DNA of 64,000 nucleotides from a virus, in IMG/VR virus record IMGVR_UViG_3300008120_009793, positions 23,134-87,133 of that record. The stretch is one strand, 5' to 3'. Below, piece by piece: positions 37,749-47,031 of this stretch. Each line of letters begins with the position of its first letter. Position 1 is the first letter of the stretch. Made by a program: the position numbers and the translations under genes. The notes beneath the pieces were generated by a model that was not told the DNA's origin, ran no database searches, and worked only from the letters and a program-made list of their open reading frames with translations.

Positions 37749-39274
37749 TACGTTTTAGATACTTTAGGTTCTGGGTCTGATCCTCTTCCGTCGTTTAATA
37801 CCCATTCTCTCTTTCCTAGGATAAACGACTGCTTGATCCTACCCTCTATATACTCAATATACGATCCCATGACCATATAAACACCACTTAGAAATTTATT
37901 GTCAACCTTTGCACCTGCTCGGAACTGGTCTGGATCTTTCTGTCCACCTCCTTTATACTCCTGAGAATTTACTGCTGCTTGTCTAGCACTAGCATGTACG
38001 ATCTTAGTTGGTACATTCTGTCCTCTATAGACCCACGGAACATAAGAATGCATTTGGGTTTCCAGATAAACTTTAAAATTCTCATATTTGTTTATCTTGT
38101 TTTGTATCTGAGCCTGTTGAATATTTTTATGCTGATTTTCTCCATATTGAGTTCCTATCCATGTTTTCTTGTTCTCCTTTTTATAAACCTCTTCGTTTAC
38201 CCTCCCTTTAAACAATATGCTACTAGGACCTAAATCTTTCTCGGTTACATATTCAACTTTATAGCTAACATACTTATTAATTGGTCTATCACTAACTAAT
38301 TTTGTGTCGTAAAATTGAAGATCCCTGGAATATCCGAATCTACTCACAATATAACCAGATTCATTCTTAACAGAATAAGCGTTAATAAAAAATGGATATT
38401 TTTTATAATAGAAATCATTGGTAAAGAAAAGCGGTAAATCGATTTCAGAGGGTTTTACATCACTAGTTAATCCTCCCGCTATTCCCCTCTCCGGTCCAAT
38501 TGCAGTTAATATCTTTGTTTCGTCTTTACTTTTTTCTAGAAGTTGTTTTCTTAGATTGATAAAATTTAAAACATAATATTGATCTATCCACCAATCAAAA
38601 AAATCTTCTTCACCCTTCCATGAGCTATTAGCAACATCATCTATGAATTTATAAAAGGTTTTGTTAGGACAGATCCAACTCATCTTATCATCGGTTCCAC
38701 TCTCGTTAGATGCAAATCCTAAACCTAGATCTTTGGCAACAGATCTTAGAACCTCAAAAGATGTCAGATCTTTGTAAGATTTGGATTGGTGCTGATAAAT
38801 TCCAGGAATTCTCATCTGAGCCTTTATAGTAAAAGTTGTGCTAGTAGCATTAGCTCTATTATCTTCACCGCCTATTTCGTCCTCTAGCATGGGAAAAGAG
38901 TTTATTACTTCAGTAACTAATAAATCCATTCTTATCGGTTTATAGAGTTCAGATGTTGATCTTATATAAAGACAAACAATATCTCCATCCTTAGGAAATG
39001 AAGTATAAAGAAATGTTTCATCCTCTGTTGTAAATCTGAATATTAGATCTGGAATTTTATTTGATAAATCCAGTCTGAAAAATTTTAAATTCTTTACAAC
39101 ATAAGAGTTTATTTTAATCAGGGGTAATCCGTATCCTATATCAATTTCTTCCCTACTTTGTGATGCATTTACACTTGAACTGTCCCCAGCATTCATCTCA
39201 TCAACAACAGAAAGTTCGTCTAATACTATTGTTTCCTTTTCAAGCTGGAGAATTGTTTTTTTAGGATCTATCAT
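37748..39274 (-). CDS. Baseplate hub protein, gp27/gpD-like
   Basis: This 508-residue protein resembles tail hubs of the gp27/late-control D class, which form the ring holding the spike. The middle has the family's LysM-like/hub element (TSFEVLRSVAKDLGLGFASN), then DKMSWICPNKTFYKFIDDVA and DFFDWWIDQYYVLNF. The C-terminal part has SGVYMVMGSYIEYIEGRIKQ and FILGKREW, like the last hub strands. It lies between the gp53-like gene and the 709-residue structural gene, with a spike gene downstream, the expected neighbourhood. The stop and start overlap its neighbours by 1-4 bases. It is longer than T4 gp27 (391). Confidence 0.78.
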   Translation of the reverse strand: MIDPKKTILQLEKETIVLDELSVVDEMNAGDSSSVNASQSREEIDIGYGLPLIKINSYVVKNLKFFRLDLSNKIPDLIFRFTTEDETFLYTSFPKDGDIVCLYIRSTSELYKPIRMDLLVTEVINSFPMLEDEIGGEDNRANATSTTFTIKAQMRIPGIYQHQSKSYKDLTSFEVLRSVAKDLGLGFASNESGTDDKMSWICPNKTFYKFIDDVANSSWKGEEDFFDWWIDQYYVLNFINLRKQLLEKSKDETKILTAIGPERGIAGGLTSDVKPSEIDLPLFFTNDFYYKKYPFFINAYSVKNESGYIVSRFGYSRDLQFYDTKLVSDRPINKYVSYKVEYVTEKDLGPSSILFKGRVNEEVYKKENKKTWIGTQYGENQHKNIQQAQIQNKINKYENFKVYLETQMHSYVPWVYRGQNVPTKIVHASARQAAVNSQEYKGGGQKDPDQFRAGAKVDNKFLSGVYMVMGSYIEYIEGRIKQSFILGKREWVLNDGRGSDPEPKVSKT

Positions 39275-39858
39275 GTTTCAAAAATTTGTCTTTGAGCAAA
39301 TCTTGATTTTATTGTTGCAACAGATTTATTCTGCTGAATTTTTGTTCTACATACTCCAATATCAGATCCGAATATTAATTTTCCGTCTAGTACTTTAAAT
39401 TGTTCGTCTCCATCTTTTACTACGTTGGGAGGTAGTATGGTAGAAGCACTGATATCTACTGAATTTAAATACTCTTTTCTTTGATCAGAAACCTTGGATA
39501 TTCTTTCTTGTAATTGTTTTCTAAAGGATTTTCTAGCTTCCGAAGCATCAGCCTCTATTGGTTTAGCAATAATATTGCTCATCGTTTCAGAATCTGGAAT
39601 ATAAAGTATGTCTCCCTCATCTAGGGAAAAAGGATTGGAAATAGAATTTATCTTTAAAAGACTTCCTACCTTGTTCTGTGATCCACAATACATATGAGCA
39701 ATTAGATCTGGCCTCATAGTCATTTCCCTGGTAACTAGAATAACTCTAGAATATCCAGGGATAGTGTCACTGTTAATTGACTTATAAGTAAAATCTACTA
39801 TTTCTTCACCTCTAACTAGTTTAACTGGTTTATTTTCTAAGGTGTCTATTGTTATCAT
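39271..39858 (-). CDS. Baseplate wedge protein, gp53-like with LysM-like domain
   Basis: This 195-residue protein is almost the length of T4 gp53 (196), the wedge subunit that clamps the gp6/gp7/gp25 ring. A LysM-like element at about residues 49-95 shows RPDLIAHMYCGSQNKVGSLL, INSISNPFSLDEGDILYIPD. This is the pattern 'D.ia...YG......I...N.i.NPf....G..L.IP' of gp53 and other baseplate LysM proteins. The C-terminal half is helical and charged (KSFRKQLQERISKVSDQRKE) and unassigned. It overlaps the hub gene by four bases. Confidence 0.82.
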   Translation of the reverse strand: MITIDTLENKPVKLVRGEEIVDFTYKSINSDTIPGYSRVILVTREMTMRPDLIAHMYCGSQNKVGSLLKINSISNPFSLDEGDILYIPDSETMSNIIAKPIEADASEARKSFRKQLQERISKVSDQRKEYLNSVDISASTILPPNVVKDGDEQFKVLDGKLIFGSDIGVCRTKIQQNKSVATIKSRFAQRQIFET

Positions 39859-39872
39859 ATCATTCCATTATA

Positions 39873-41717
39873 TCAAGACGCAAATGCTGCAGATGAATCT
39901 CTAGAATCTCCCGTTGGTGTGTTAATATCCAGTCCGCTTTTTGCACCTATCTGTGCTCCTTTAGAAGCGTCAGAAATTTCAAATTTACCAAGATAAAGTC
40001 TTCCGTTTCCTCTGTTAAACATACTTTCAAAATCACCCCTATGTTTTTGTCTAGCAGATTTCATAGAATATTCAGCAGTTAACTCTGTAGGAAAATCATC
40101 AGGTCCTAAAACATTATTAAGGCGTATCTTTACGGTATCGCAGATCATGTTACCCATCATAGCAATAGGATTGAGTGGATTTCCTACTGTTACGTGCCAT
40201 TCACCGGTGGGATATCCAGAAAGCATAATGGGTTCATAATACAATTGATTTATCAGGTCACTAGTAAGCATAGCTGTTAGGGTCTTATAAATTTTCCCAT
40301 CCTTACTTAATGGTGTTCCTTTTTTTATTCCTTCCAACTCTTCCTTTGCTTTTTCAACGTCACCTTTTAAACTTTCTATTTTGGATTTAACCTCTGCACT
40401 AAAATTGAGTTTCAGCATCGAATTTATAAATTCAACAGGATGTGTTAGGTGCTGAATATAACCTTTGTTACCCATAGGAAATCCTAGCCCCTGTCTATTA
40501 GAATTAACTAAAAGCTGCGGTGTTAAAAATTTTCCATAATCCGTTCCAAGTGCTAATAAATTAGCAAATAAATCTAAAAATAACATTCTGCTGTTTACTT
40601 CACCTACACTAGTTAAACTGTAAGTAAACTTAAGTGTGAAAGATTGCTCTCCTCCTGAAAGTCCAACATCTCTTACCCACATTTTATTAACTGTGTTAAC
40701 GTCGACAAAAATCTTTCTACTTAGTGGACCATCACCAGATGTTAATTTATCGAATAATTGTCTTCTTAATTGGAGTTCTTGGTTATCTGGATCTGTAAAA
40801 GTTCCAAGCAAATTACTAATTCCTCTGAGATTATCATTTGCTTCAGTGGAAAGAATCCCTTCAATATATTTTCCTAAAGTGCTATTTAATAATCCTCTAT
40901 CATTTCCCTGAAGATCTACTCTTGATTTCTGTTGCGGTTGATCCCATTTTAAACCCGTGTCTATTCCTAATATTGTTTCAAGATTATTTCCGGTATCTGT
41001 TCCAAAAAAAGTAACAGCCTGTGCCATAGGAAGTGCTGCTCCTTCTCTTATCATTTGACTTGGTGTGATTCCTTCCCCATCTACAAAACTTCCTTTTACC
41101 CTTCCTCCCTCGTCGGTTAACTGGGCTCTTTTACCAGGAGTAGGTACCCTTAAGTTGTCCATTACTGGAGTTGGAAATCTTCTCAGAGTTATCATTCTAT
41201 TATTAGGGATTACCCCATAATGCTTACAGAATATAAAATCTTTCACGTTGAAAGGCTGAGAAACATACTTACTACTTGGATTAAGGTAATTTCCGCTTGC
41301 TGTGGTTTCCTTAATGATCGCATGGGCAGTAGGATTTCTAGAAATCTCCGGGGTGATGGATTGATTCATCTCGTAGGTTTCAGATTTAATATATGTAATC
41401 TTTGCCCCACCCTTAGACATTCTACTGTCTCCTATCACATGGTAATTAAAAAGTCCACTTCTACCATCCTCTGAAGATTGCGCCTCGTAAAACAGAGAAC
41501 TAGGAAGTGTAGAGACAGCATCATTAACATTCTCAAAAACTCCATACTCTTGATCCGAATTAAAAGAGTATATTGATTTTTCAAGATACGAGGATCTATC
41601 AATCATCGAATCCTGGAATTTCTTGTTACTTCCAACAATCGGGGGATTGTCAGCAAGCTGTGAGGAGGTATTTCTTAAATTAGATACATTATCCTTTGTG
41701 TGATTGGACATATACAA
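39873..41717 (-). CDS. Large virion protein, tail-tube/baseplate-associated candidate
   Basis: This 614-residue protein has a long N-terminal arm with many Ser/Asn residues. Its core includes FNVKDFIFCKHYGVIPNNRM, then ITLRRFPTPVMDNLRVP. The C-terminal region holds GEWHVTVGNPLNPIAMMGNM, CDTVKIRLNN and GPDDFPTELTAEYSMKSAR. The last segments look like strands of baseplate tail-tube proteins (gp48/gp54 type), but this is weak. A coiled coil (about 430-460, SKIESLKGDVEKAKEELEG) interrupts the fold. It is the first of the hub genes, followed 14 bases later by gp53. The start is either ATG at 41717 or the ATG two codons downstream. Confidence 0.7.
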   Translation of the reverse strand: MYMSNHTKDNVSNLRNTSSQLADNPPIVGSNKKFQDSMIDRSSYLEKSIYSFNSDQEYGVFENVNDAVSTLPSSLFYEAQSSEDGRSGLFNYHVIGDSRMSKGGAKITYIKSETYEMNQSITPEISRNPTAHAIIKETTASGNYLNPSSKYVSQPFNVKDFIFCKHYGVIPNNRMITLRRFPTPVMDNLRVPTPGKRAQLTDEGGRVKGSFVDGEGITPSQMIREGAALPMAQAVTFFGTDTGNNLETILGIDTGLKWDQPQQKSRVDLQGNDRGLLNSTLGKYIEGILSTEANDNLRGISNLLGTFTDPDNQELQLRRQLFDKLTSGDGPLSRKIFVDVNTVNKMWVRDVGLSGGEQSFTLKFTYSLTSVGEVNSRMLFLDLFANLLALGTDYGKFLTPQLLVNSNRQGLGFPMGNKGYIQHLTHPVEFINSMLKLNFSAEVKSKIESLKGDVEKAKEELEGIKKGTPLSKDGKIYKTLTAMLTSDLINQLYYEPIMLSGYPTGEWHVTVGNPLNPIAMMGNMICDTVKIRLNNVLGPDDFPTELTAEYSMKSARQKHRGDFESMFNRGNGRLYLGKFEISDASKGAQIGAKSGLDINTPTGDSRDSSAAFAS

Positions 41718-41767
41718 TACATTATCTTAACATTATATATTCCAATAAAAGAGACGTGAACAATTTG

Positions 41768-42109
41768 CTATGGATACAGCTCTATAGAAACCGGGCCAAT
41801 TTCCGATTCTCTAAGTACTTCTTTAAACGATTTAGCTGAAGATTTACTAGGATCCTTTATAATTACAAAAATTTTAGAGGTATTAGCCCCCTTTAAGGAT
41901 TCAATTTTTTTTACCACCATTTGATTTAGAATCCAATTTTGGATGTCATTCAGGTCCTTATCACCTCCAAAATTTTCCGTGATTATTTTAGTCACATCAA
42001 TATAGGGTACCTTCTCTACGTCTGACAGATTCTTTTTGATTTCTCGGTAGGAGAGGGAGGTTAAATATATCTTGAGGGGATCCTTTTTAGGCTTGAGGAG
42101 TTTCTCCAC
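41768..42109 (-). CDS. Small protein of unknown function upstream of hub genes
   Basis: This 113-residue protein is Lys/Ile/Ser-rich and looks like a compact alpha/beta fold. Strands such as SKIFVIIKDPSKSS and a hydrophobic helix (IQNWILNQMVVKKIESLKG) can be seen. It has no signal peptide, membrane segment or cysteine motif. It overlaps the 93-residue gene by 23 bases and is 50 bases before the 614-residue structural gene. That gap has TATATAATG-like AT-rich DNA that may act as a promoter. No family is recognised; an assembly chaperone is one possibility. Confidence 0.65.
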   Translation of the reverse strand: MEKLLKPKKDPLKIYLTSLSYREIKKNLSDVEKVPYIDVTKIITENFGGDKDLNDIQNWILNQMVVKKIESLKGANTSKIFVIIKDPSKSSAKSFKEVLRESEIGPVSIELYP

Positions 42110-42368
42110 TTATAATTTTTTTCAGTTCGTCCTTTTCCCATTCTTGGGTTTGTTGGATAGGAGGGTTTACTTCTAAATTGATTTCAATGTTTTCTTCTAA
42201 ATTGATCCTAGAATTTTCTTGATTTTGTAGGTGTTGAAGATGAATCATTTTTCCATATTCTTGAGATCTTCCGAATCTCTCTACCATTTCTTTAAATGAT
42301 TCTTTTTTCTTTTTTAATCCTAATTTTTTTGCTAGCGCTTTTCTTTCTTTTCTAGAAGGTAAATACAT
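42087..42368 (-). CDS. Small charged protein of unknown function
   Basis: This is a 93-residue protein with a strongly basic N-terminus (MYLPSRKERKALAKKLGLKK) and an acidic C-terminal half. It is mostly helical, without membrane segments. It overlaps its downstream neighbour by 23 bases and starts one base after the Nudix gene, so all three are co-translated. The basic helix could bind nucleic acid or act in assembly. No family is recognised. Confidence 0.65.
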   Translation of the reverse strand: MYLPSRKERKALAKKLGLKKKKESFKEMVERFGRSQEYGKMIHLQHLQNQENSRINLEENIEINLEVNPPIQQTQEWEKDELKKIISGETPQA

Positions 42369-42369
42369 A

Positions 42370-42888
42370 TTAAATTAGTTTGTTTTGAAATATTTTTAAA
42401 AATAAACAGGAAACTAGAGCATCATCCAGATTAATAGCATCACTAAGATTAACTAATGAAAACTTGGAATTCTCTTCATTTTTAGATCCGTCCCCAGATT
42501 TTTGTCCTCTTTCCATCCCAGTTACATCTACACCAAATGCAGGATTACCATTGATTACAATTTTTGAGGTCTTAATGTTCCCAAGATATTCCCATTTTTC
42601 TATATCATTAATCTCGTATCCAGCTTCTTCCTTCAATTCCCTCTTAGCTGTTTCTAAAATATCCTCGTCAGAGTCTTCGGGGGATCCTGTTATCACAGTT
42701 AGAGACATTCCTCCTTCCTTTAGGGAGTTAGGCTCTGAAATAAGTCCTAGTGATTTTGGGTTACCGGATTCATCAGTTGTATATGGTAAAATAATAACGG
42801 AAGGATTTTTTTGCTGGATCCCAACCCTATTACCTATCTCGATAACCTCTATATGATCATTCTGGAGAAGAATCTTGGGTTCTGACAT
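42370..42888 (-). CDS. Nudix hydrolase
   Basis: This 172-residue protein is a Nudix hydrolase, the family that cleaves nucleoside diphosphates linked to another group. The box EDILETAKRELKEEAGYEI, at about residues 72-90, supplies E-x7-R-E-L-x-E-E-x-G-Y. The glycine that usually opens the box is one position off (TGSPED). Flanking strands (VIEIGNRVGIQQKNPSVIIL, then KSLGLISEP) fit the alpha-beta-alpha fold. The substrate cannot be deduced; nucleotide-sugar, dinucleotide or mRNA-cap-like clean-up are all possible. It overlaps the end of the 216-residue gene by 32 bases. Confidence 0.85.
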   Translation of the reverse strand: MSEPKILLQNDHIEVIEIGNRVGIQQKNPSVIILPYTTDESGNPKSLGLISEPNSLKEGGMSLTVITGSPEDSDEDILETAKRELKEEAGYEINDIEKWEYLGNIKTSKIVINGNPAFGVDVTGMERGQKSGDGSKNEENSKFSLVNLSDAINLDDALVSCLFLKIFQNKLI

Positions 42889-43507
42889 TTTTAGTTGGGA
42901 TATTCTTTTGCTTTTTATATATATCTTTTATGGAATTTCTGAGGGATTGTCTCACTACCTCGATGTCTAAATCCTTTGTTACGTATTCTAAGATGTCTTT
43001 TTCAGCATCATCAAAAGAAGAAACTAAGACATCCCATAAACTTTTTGGAGGCAGATTTATACTTAATTGGAGATCTACATCAACCCAGTTTTCTTTCTGT
43101 TTAGATAAAAGAGAAAAAATAGGACTTTCATCTTGCTGAATCTTAGGTTCATATTTCGTATCCCTCGTTTTTACCCCCTTGTGAGTTAATGGGTCTTCTT
43201 GGAAAATTGGTAAATCCTGGGAAGGAGCACTGATCTCTTCAAATCCCTTATCCACTCTGATCATATATTCATCAAGTAGATCCAATAGAATTCTGCTTTT
43301 ATCGGTAAAAACTATATATTTTCTATCCCCTTCTTCAACTATATCTTGATAGTGCTGGACTTTAGAAAGTAGATCTCCTTTAATCCATTGATAGGAAAAT
43401 TGGCTATAATCTTCCTTTAGTTCGGGGGTTTCCTTTTCCGTCATGATGTTTATTATTTTTTTGAGCTTATTGAACATGGAGGCATGATTCTTTACATTTC
43501 TCTGCAA
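42857..43507 (-). CDS. Protein of unknown function at the head of the hub operon
   Basis: The reading frame of up to 216 residues begins with TTG at 43507. ATGs at residues 12 (MFNKLKKIIN) and 22 (MTEKETPELKED) are more conventional starts. The mature protein has a beta-rich first half (YQDIVEEGDRKYIVFTDKSR) and a helical C-terminal half with Asp/Glu/Lys-rich helices. No motif or family is recognised. It is the first gene of the minus-strand block that leads to the baseplate genes, facing the plus-strand pair across a 55-bp divergent gap. Confidence 0.6.
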   Translation of the reverse strand: MQRNVKNHASMFNKLKKIINIMTEKETPELKEDYSQFSYQWIKGDLLSKVQHYQDIVEEGDRKYIVFTDKSRILLDLLDEYMIRVDKGFEEISAPSQDLPIFQEDPLTHKGVKTRDTKYEPKIQQDESPIFSLLSKQKENWVDVDLQLSINLPPKSLWDVLVSSFDDAEKDILEYVTKDLDIEVVRQSLRNSIKDIYKKQKNIPTKNVRTQDSSPE

Positions 43508-43545
43508 TTAATTATAGACCAATCACCCGATTTGATTCCGACCCT

Positions 43546-43560
43546 GTGGATATATAAATA
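43546..43560 (+). promoter_or_regulatory. Late-promoter-like TATAAATA, two bases before a start codon
   Basis: GTGGATATATAAATA ends only two bases before the ATG at 43563. It contains the exact late-type word TATAAATA in plus orientation. If it works as a promoter with T4-like spacing, transcription would begin at or just inside the ATG, giving a leaderless message or use of a downstream start (ATG at 43605). Confidence 0.5.
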
Positions 43561-43562
43561 TT

Positions 43563-44138
43563 ATGAAGCTTCCTAAAAAATATTTGACAAAGAATCCCAA
43601 TGTGATGAAGAAGGAAATCAAAAAACATGGGAAAAAAGCTGACGACGACTCTAGCGCATATCAGGAATGGGACGCTGATTATAAGTCAAGAAAAGCTGGA
43701 GTTGGTAAAAAGGTTGACACAAAGCCTAGTAAATATACAAGTAAATACAAGAAAATGTTTGGAGAAAGTAAGCTACTAAAAAATTTCAACCAGTTTGATG
43801 AAGCTATGAACGAGGGGGAGGAATTATTTCTCGAGGCATTCATGGAATTAATCAACGAAAACGAGGATTTTATCAATGAATCCGTTGATAAGATTACAAG
43901 TCCGGTTCACAAGGCACTAAAGAACAAGTCCGACAAAACAGGATTTCCGTTAGGAATATTAAAGCAGGTCTGGAGAAAGGGTTATGCAGCATGGAAAACC
44001 GGACACGTGCCTGGAACTACGCCTCAACAATGGGCAATGGCTAGAGTTAATTCTTTTGTAACGGGGGGTAAAACAACTAAAATGCATGACAAAAAGCTTT
44101 ACCAAAGAGCTAAGGCAAATAGAAAGAAAAAGAAATAA
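43563..44138 (+). CDS. Phage protein with conserved 'PGTTPQQWAMARVNSF' domain, function unknown
   Basis: This 191-residue protein is basic and Lys-rich. The C-terminal part (about 120-175) is a domain I recognise from many large phages, centred on KTGHVPGTTPQQWAMARVNS, followed by FVTGGKT; its function is unknown to me. The middle has the element LLKNFNQFDEAMNEG, which resembles the N-terminal motif shared by several proteins in the right-hand block. The 5' end may be misplaced because of the promoter-like word two bases before it; ATG at 43605 is the alternative. It stands with the 74-residue gene as a plus-strand pair. Confidence 0.75.
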   Translation: MKLPKKYLTKNPNVMKKEIKKHGKKADDDSSAYQEWDADYKSRKAGVGKKVDTKPSKYTSKYKKMFGESKLLKNFNQFDEAMNEGEELFLEAFMELINENEDFINESVDKITSPVHKALKNKSDKTGFPLGILKQVWRKGYAAWKTGHVPGTTPQQWAMARVNSFVTGGKTTKMHDKKLYQRAKANRKKKK

Positions 44139-44140
44139 TA

Positions 44141-44365
44141 ATGGAAAAATACGGTTACAAAAATATATCTAACATGGACGAATTTTCCGAGGCTGCCAAA
44201 GCAGAGGGAAAATACGATTTTTCTTATAATTCAGGAAAGCATTTAAATAATCAGGGATTCATTAATTGGGGTGATCAAAATAAATGGGGCTCACCAGGAC
44301 AAACTAGCTATAAAATGAAGGATCTGGATCAGCTTCTTAAAGCTAATGAAATAGTATCTAAATAA
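44141..44365 (+). CDS. Small protein of unknown function
   Basis: This 74-residue soluble protein (MEKYGYKNISNMDEFSEAAK) starts two bases after the preceding stop, so it is co-translated with the 191-residue protein. Its composition is mixed and Asn/Lys/Gly-rich, without cysteines or membrane segments. Its stop codon directly abuts that of the convergent gmd gene, leaving no room for a terminator. No family is recognised; real coding is supported by tight spacing. Confidence 0.6.
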   Translation: MEKYGYKNISNMDEFSEAAKAEGKYDFSYNSGKHLNNQGFINWGDQNKWGSPGQTSYKMKDLDQLLKANEIVSK

Positions 44366-45373
44366 TTAGCTTTTCATAGTTTCTTCTATCATCTCATCAA
44401 ATATCTGTGAAAGATCCAGTTTAGGTTCCCATCCTAAAATATCCTTTGCCTTTGTAGCATCGCCTAAGAGTAGTTCAACTTCAGCTGGTCTATAATATTT
44501 AGGATCTACTCCAACAATTATCTTGTTAGTTTTTCTGTCAATGCCTATCTCCCCTACTTCTTGCGGCTCCCAGTAAATTTCTATCCCTATTTTTTTACAA
44601 ACCATTTCCACCATTTCCTTAATAGAGTATGTTACTCCAGTGGCTAAAACAAAATCATCAGGCTTCTCTTGCTGTAGCATTCTCCACATTCCCTCAACAT
44701 ATTCTTTAGCATGCCCTATATCTCTTTTGGCAGATAAATTGCCTAAAGTTAATATTTCAGTTCTTCCTCTTTTGATATCACAAAGAGTTTGAATTATTTT
44801 TTTCTCTACGAAGTTTTCTCCTCTTCTAGGAGATGTGTGGTTGAACAGAATTCCATTGCATGCAAACATATCATAGGATTCTCTATAGTTTTTAATAATC
44901 CAAAAACCATAGAGCTTTGCTACTCCATAGGGAGATCTTGGATAAAAGGGGGTAGTTTCTTTTTGAGGAGTTTCCTGAACCTTACCATAAAGCTCAGAGG
45001 TCGAAGCTTGATAAAGTTTGGAACTCGGGGAATGAGTGCGAATCGCTTCTAACACATTCAATGTTCCTATTGCATCAACCTGTCCAGTGTAATTAGGAAT
45101 CTCGAAAGAAATTTTAACATGACTTTGTGCACCTAAATTATAAACCTCTTCCGGTTGTATTTTCGAAATAACACTGGAAACACTCCCGTAATCTGTTAAA
45201 TCTATATAATGTCTTTTAAAATTAGGATGATCTCTAAAATGTTCAATTCTGGAAGAATTAAAAGAAGAAGATCTTCTAATAGTTCCGTGAACAAAATATC
45301 CTTTCTCTAGGAGGAGTTCTGCTAGGTAAGATCCATCCTGTCCATTTACCCCCGTTATTAATGCTACTTTCAT
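44366..45373 (-). CDS. gmd: GDP-mannose 4,6-dehydratase
   Basis: This 335-residue protein is an extended-SDR GDP-mannose 4,6-dehydratase, making GDP-4-keto-6-deoxymannose. The NADP loop is GVNGQDG (residues 8-14). The catalytic Ser/Glu element is QASTSELYG, and Tyr149/Lys153 lie in [10 protein letters not shown]. Further family signatures are [34 protein letters not shown] and [15 protein letters not shown]. It is slightly shorter than E. coli Gmd (373). It is the last gene of the minus-strand sugar cluster and overlaps fcl by four bases, so together they supply GDP-L-fucose. GDP-mannose must come from the host because no manC-like gene is seen. Confidence 0.96.
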   Translation of the reverse strand: MKVALITGVNGQDGSYLAELLLEKGYFVHGTIRRSSSFNSSRIEHFRDHPNFKRHYIDLTDYGSVSSVISKIQPEEVYNLGAQSHVKISFEIPNYTGQVDAIGTLNVLEAIRTHSPSSKLYQASTSELYGKVQETPQKETTPFYPRSPYGVAKLYGFWIIKNYRESYDMFACNGILFNHTSPRRGENFVEKKIIQTLCDIKRGRTEILTLGNLSAKRDIGHAKEYVEGMWRMLQQEKPDDFVLATGVTYSIKEMVEMVCKKIGIEIYWEPQEVGEIGIDRKTNKIIVGVDPKYYRPAEVELLLGDATKAKDILGWEPKLDLSQIFDEMIEETMKS

Positions 45374-46305
45374 ATTCTTATTGATTCCTTATTTTCATAG
45401 AACCACTTAACAGTTCTTTTTATACCATCTTCTAGTTTTATTTTAGATTTCCATCCAATTGAGTTTATCTTAGAATTATCCAAAACCTTTCTAGGGGTTC
45501 CGTCTGGTCCGTTTGTATTAAAAATTATTTTTCCCTCGTAATCCATTTCTTTAACTAGTATTTCCGCAAGTTGTTTGATGGTAACTTCCTCACCTGAACC
45601 TAAGTTAATGATTCCATCCTCTCCTTTATGATTTTCCATCACAAAAATTACACCATCTGCTAAATCCTCTATGAATAAGAATTCCCTAAATGGTCTACCT
45701 GTACCCAGCAGATTTAATTCTTCAGATCCAGCTTCTTTAGCTCTATCAATTTTAATCATCATCCCAGGGATTACGTGGGAAGCTTCATGATTAAAATTAT
45801 CACCAGGTCCATATAAATTACAAGGCATTAAAGAATAATATTTTTTACCATACTGCTCTCTAATTGAATCGCACAATTGAATGCCAGCTATCTTTGCTAG
45901 AGCATATGATTTATTGGTCTTTTCTAATGGCCCAGTTAACAAATACTCTTCCTTTATTGGTTGTTGACATTCTCTAGGATAAATGCAAGATGATCCAAGA
46001 AAAACAAGATTATCAACACCACTTTTAAAAGCAGACATAATCACATTATTCTGGATAGTTAGATTCTCGTAAAGATATTCTGTGGGATATGTTGCATTTG
46101 CAACTATACCTCCAACTCTGGCAGCAGCTAGAATAACATAATCTACACGATTTTTTAAAAACCAATCTAGTACCTTTTTCTCATCCAAGAGATCTAAATC
46201 CTTTCTTATTGGTGATAGCACTTCATACTTATCCGTGTCTATTTTTTTTAAAATATTTGAACCAACTAAACCAGAGGATCCAAATAATGCTAATTTATAC
46301 TTCAT
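45370..46305 (-). CDS. fcl: GDP-L-fucose synthase
   Basis: This 311-residue protein is the epimerase/reductase that turns GDP-4-keto-6-deoxymannose into GDP-L-fucose. The NADPH loop is GSSGLVG (9-15). The catalytic region is LGSSCIYPR followed by SYALAKIAG, with Tyr and Lys at about 134-138. [31 protein letters not shown] and DGTPRKVLD are canonical. Length is typical of the family (E. coli 321). It directly precedes gmd on the same strand with a four-base overlap. In combination with the GT10 gene in the same operon this gives a nearly complete fucosylation route. Confidence 0.96.
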   Translation of the reverse strand: MKYKLALFGSSGLVGSNILKKIDTDKYEVLSPIRKDLDLLDEKKVLDWFLKNRVDYVILAAARVGGIVANATYPTEYLYENLTIQNNVIMSAFKSGVDNLVFLGSSCIYPRECQQPIKEEYLLTGPLEKTNKSYALAKIAGIQLCDSIREQYGKKYYSLMPCNLYGPGDNFNHEASHVIPGMMIKIDRAKEAGSEELNLLGTGRPFREFLFIEDLADGVIFVMENHKGEDGIINLGSGEEVTIKQLAEILVKEMDYEGKIIFNTNGPDGTPRKVLDNSKINSIGWKSKIKLEDGIKRTVKWFYENKESIRI

Positions 46306-46319
46306 AAAATATTAACGAT

Positions 46320-47018
46320 TTAATTATGTACTGGGTATTTGGCTATAATGTTACCATTAATTAATTCAATCTCATAACCCCATTCTTTTAATAGATTTAA
46401 AGAATCGTCAGCATTGTATCCATATTGAGATGTATTTTCCTGACTATATTCGCAATAAATAATAGGATGTAAAGTGTTAATTGTTTTTTCTCCTCCCTTT
46501 AAAACCATAAGCTCATGACCCTCTGTATCTATTTTAATGATATCAGGGTTTAAATTTAAACTATCAATCGTAACAGTTTTAACCTCAAACGTTCTATAAT
46601 TTTTATGGGAAGCAGGTTTACCACCTAGCATAGATAGTGCAATGGGTAAGTCTTCTACTATTTCATTAAAGTCAAATATACCCTCTTTATCAGACACCGC
46701 ATAGTTATAACACATAGTTTTACTTCCGTTTATAGATATGTTTTTAACCAGCTCGTGATATACCCTAGAAGGTTCAAATGAATGTATTTTTATACCAGAT
46801 TTTATTAAATCCAACATGGCATACGAACCTGTGCAGGCTCCAATATCTAATACGGTGCCATTTTCTGGTATATCATTTAAAAATCTTTCCACAACATCGC
46901 TTTCGTAGACTTTTCCTCCGGTAAAGCTTCCGTGGTATTTAGCACTTTGTTCAGTAATGATTATTTCGATATCAAGATATTTTATCAATTGAACATCTTT
47001 GTTTTGTGATTCTTGCAT
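46320..47018 (-). CDS. FkbM-type SAM-dependent methyltransferase
   Basis: This 232-residue protein belongs to the FkbM family of Rossmann-fold methyltransferases. Motif I is VLDIGACTGSYA (about 55-66), followed by the acidic end of strand 2 in IHSFEPS. The family's diagnostic IKIDTEGHELMVLKGGEKTI lies at about 155-175. FkbM proteins usually O-methylate sugars or polyketides, so a terminal methyl cap on a surface glycan is the most likely role. It sits between fcl and the hexapeptide acetyltransferase, within the sugar operon. The acceptor is unknown. Confidence 0.9.
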   Translation of the reverse strand: MQESQNKDVQLIKYLDIEIIITEQSAKYHGSFTGGKVYESDVVERFLNDIPENGTVLDIGACTGSYAMLDLIKSGIKIHSFEPSRVYHELVKNISINGSKTMCYNYAVSDKEGIFDFNEIVEDLPIALSMLGGKPASHKNYRTFEVKTVTIDSLNLNPDIIKIDTEGHELMVLKGGEKTINTLHPIIYCEYSQENTSQYGYNADDSLNLLKEWGYEIELINGNIIAKYPVHN

Positions 47019-47031
47019 ATACTTTTTTTTA

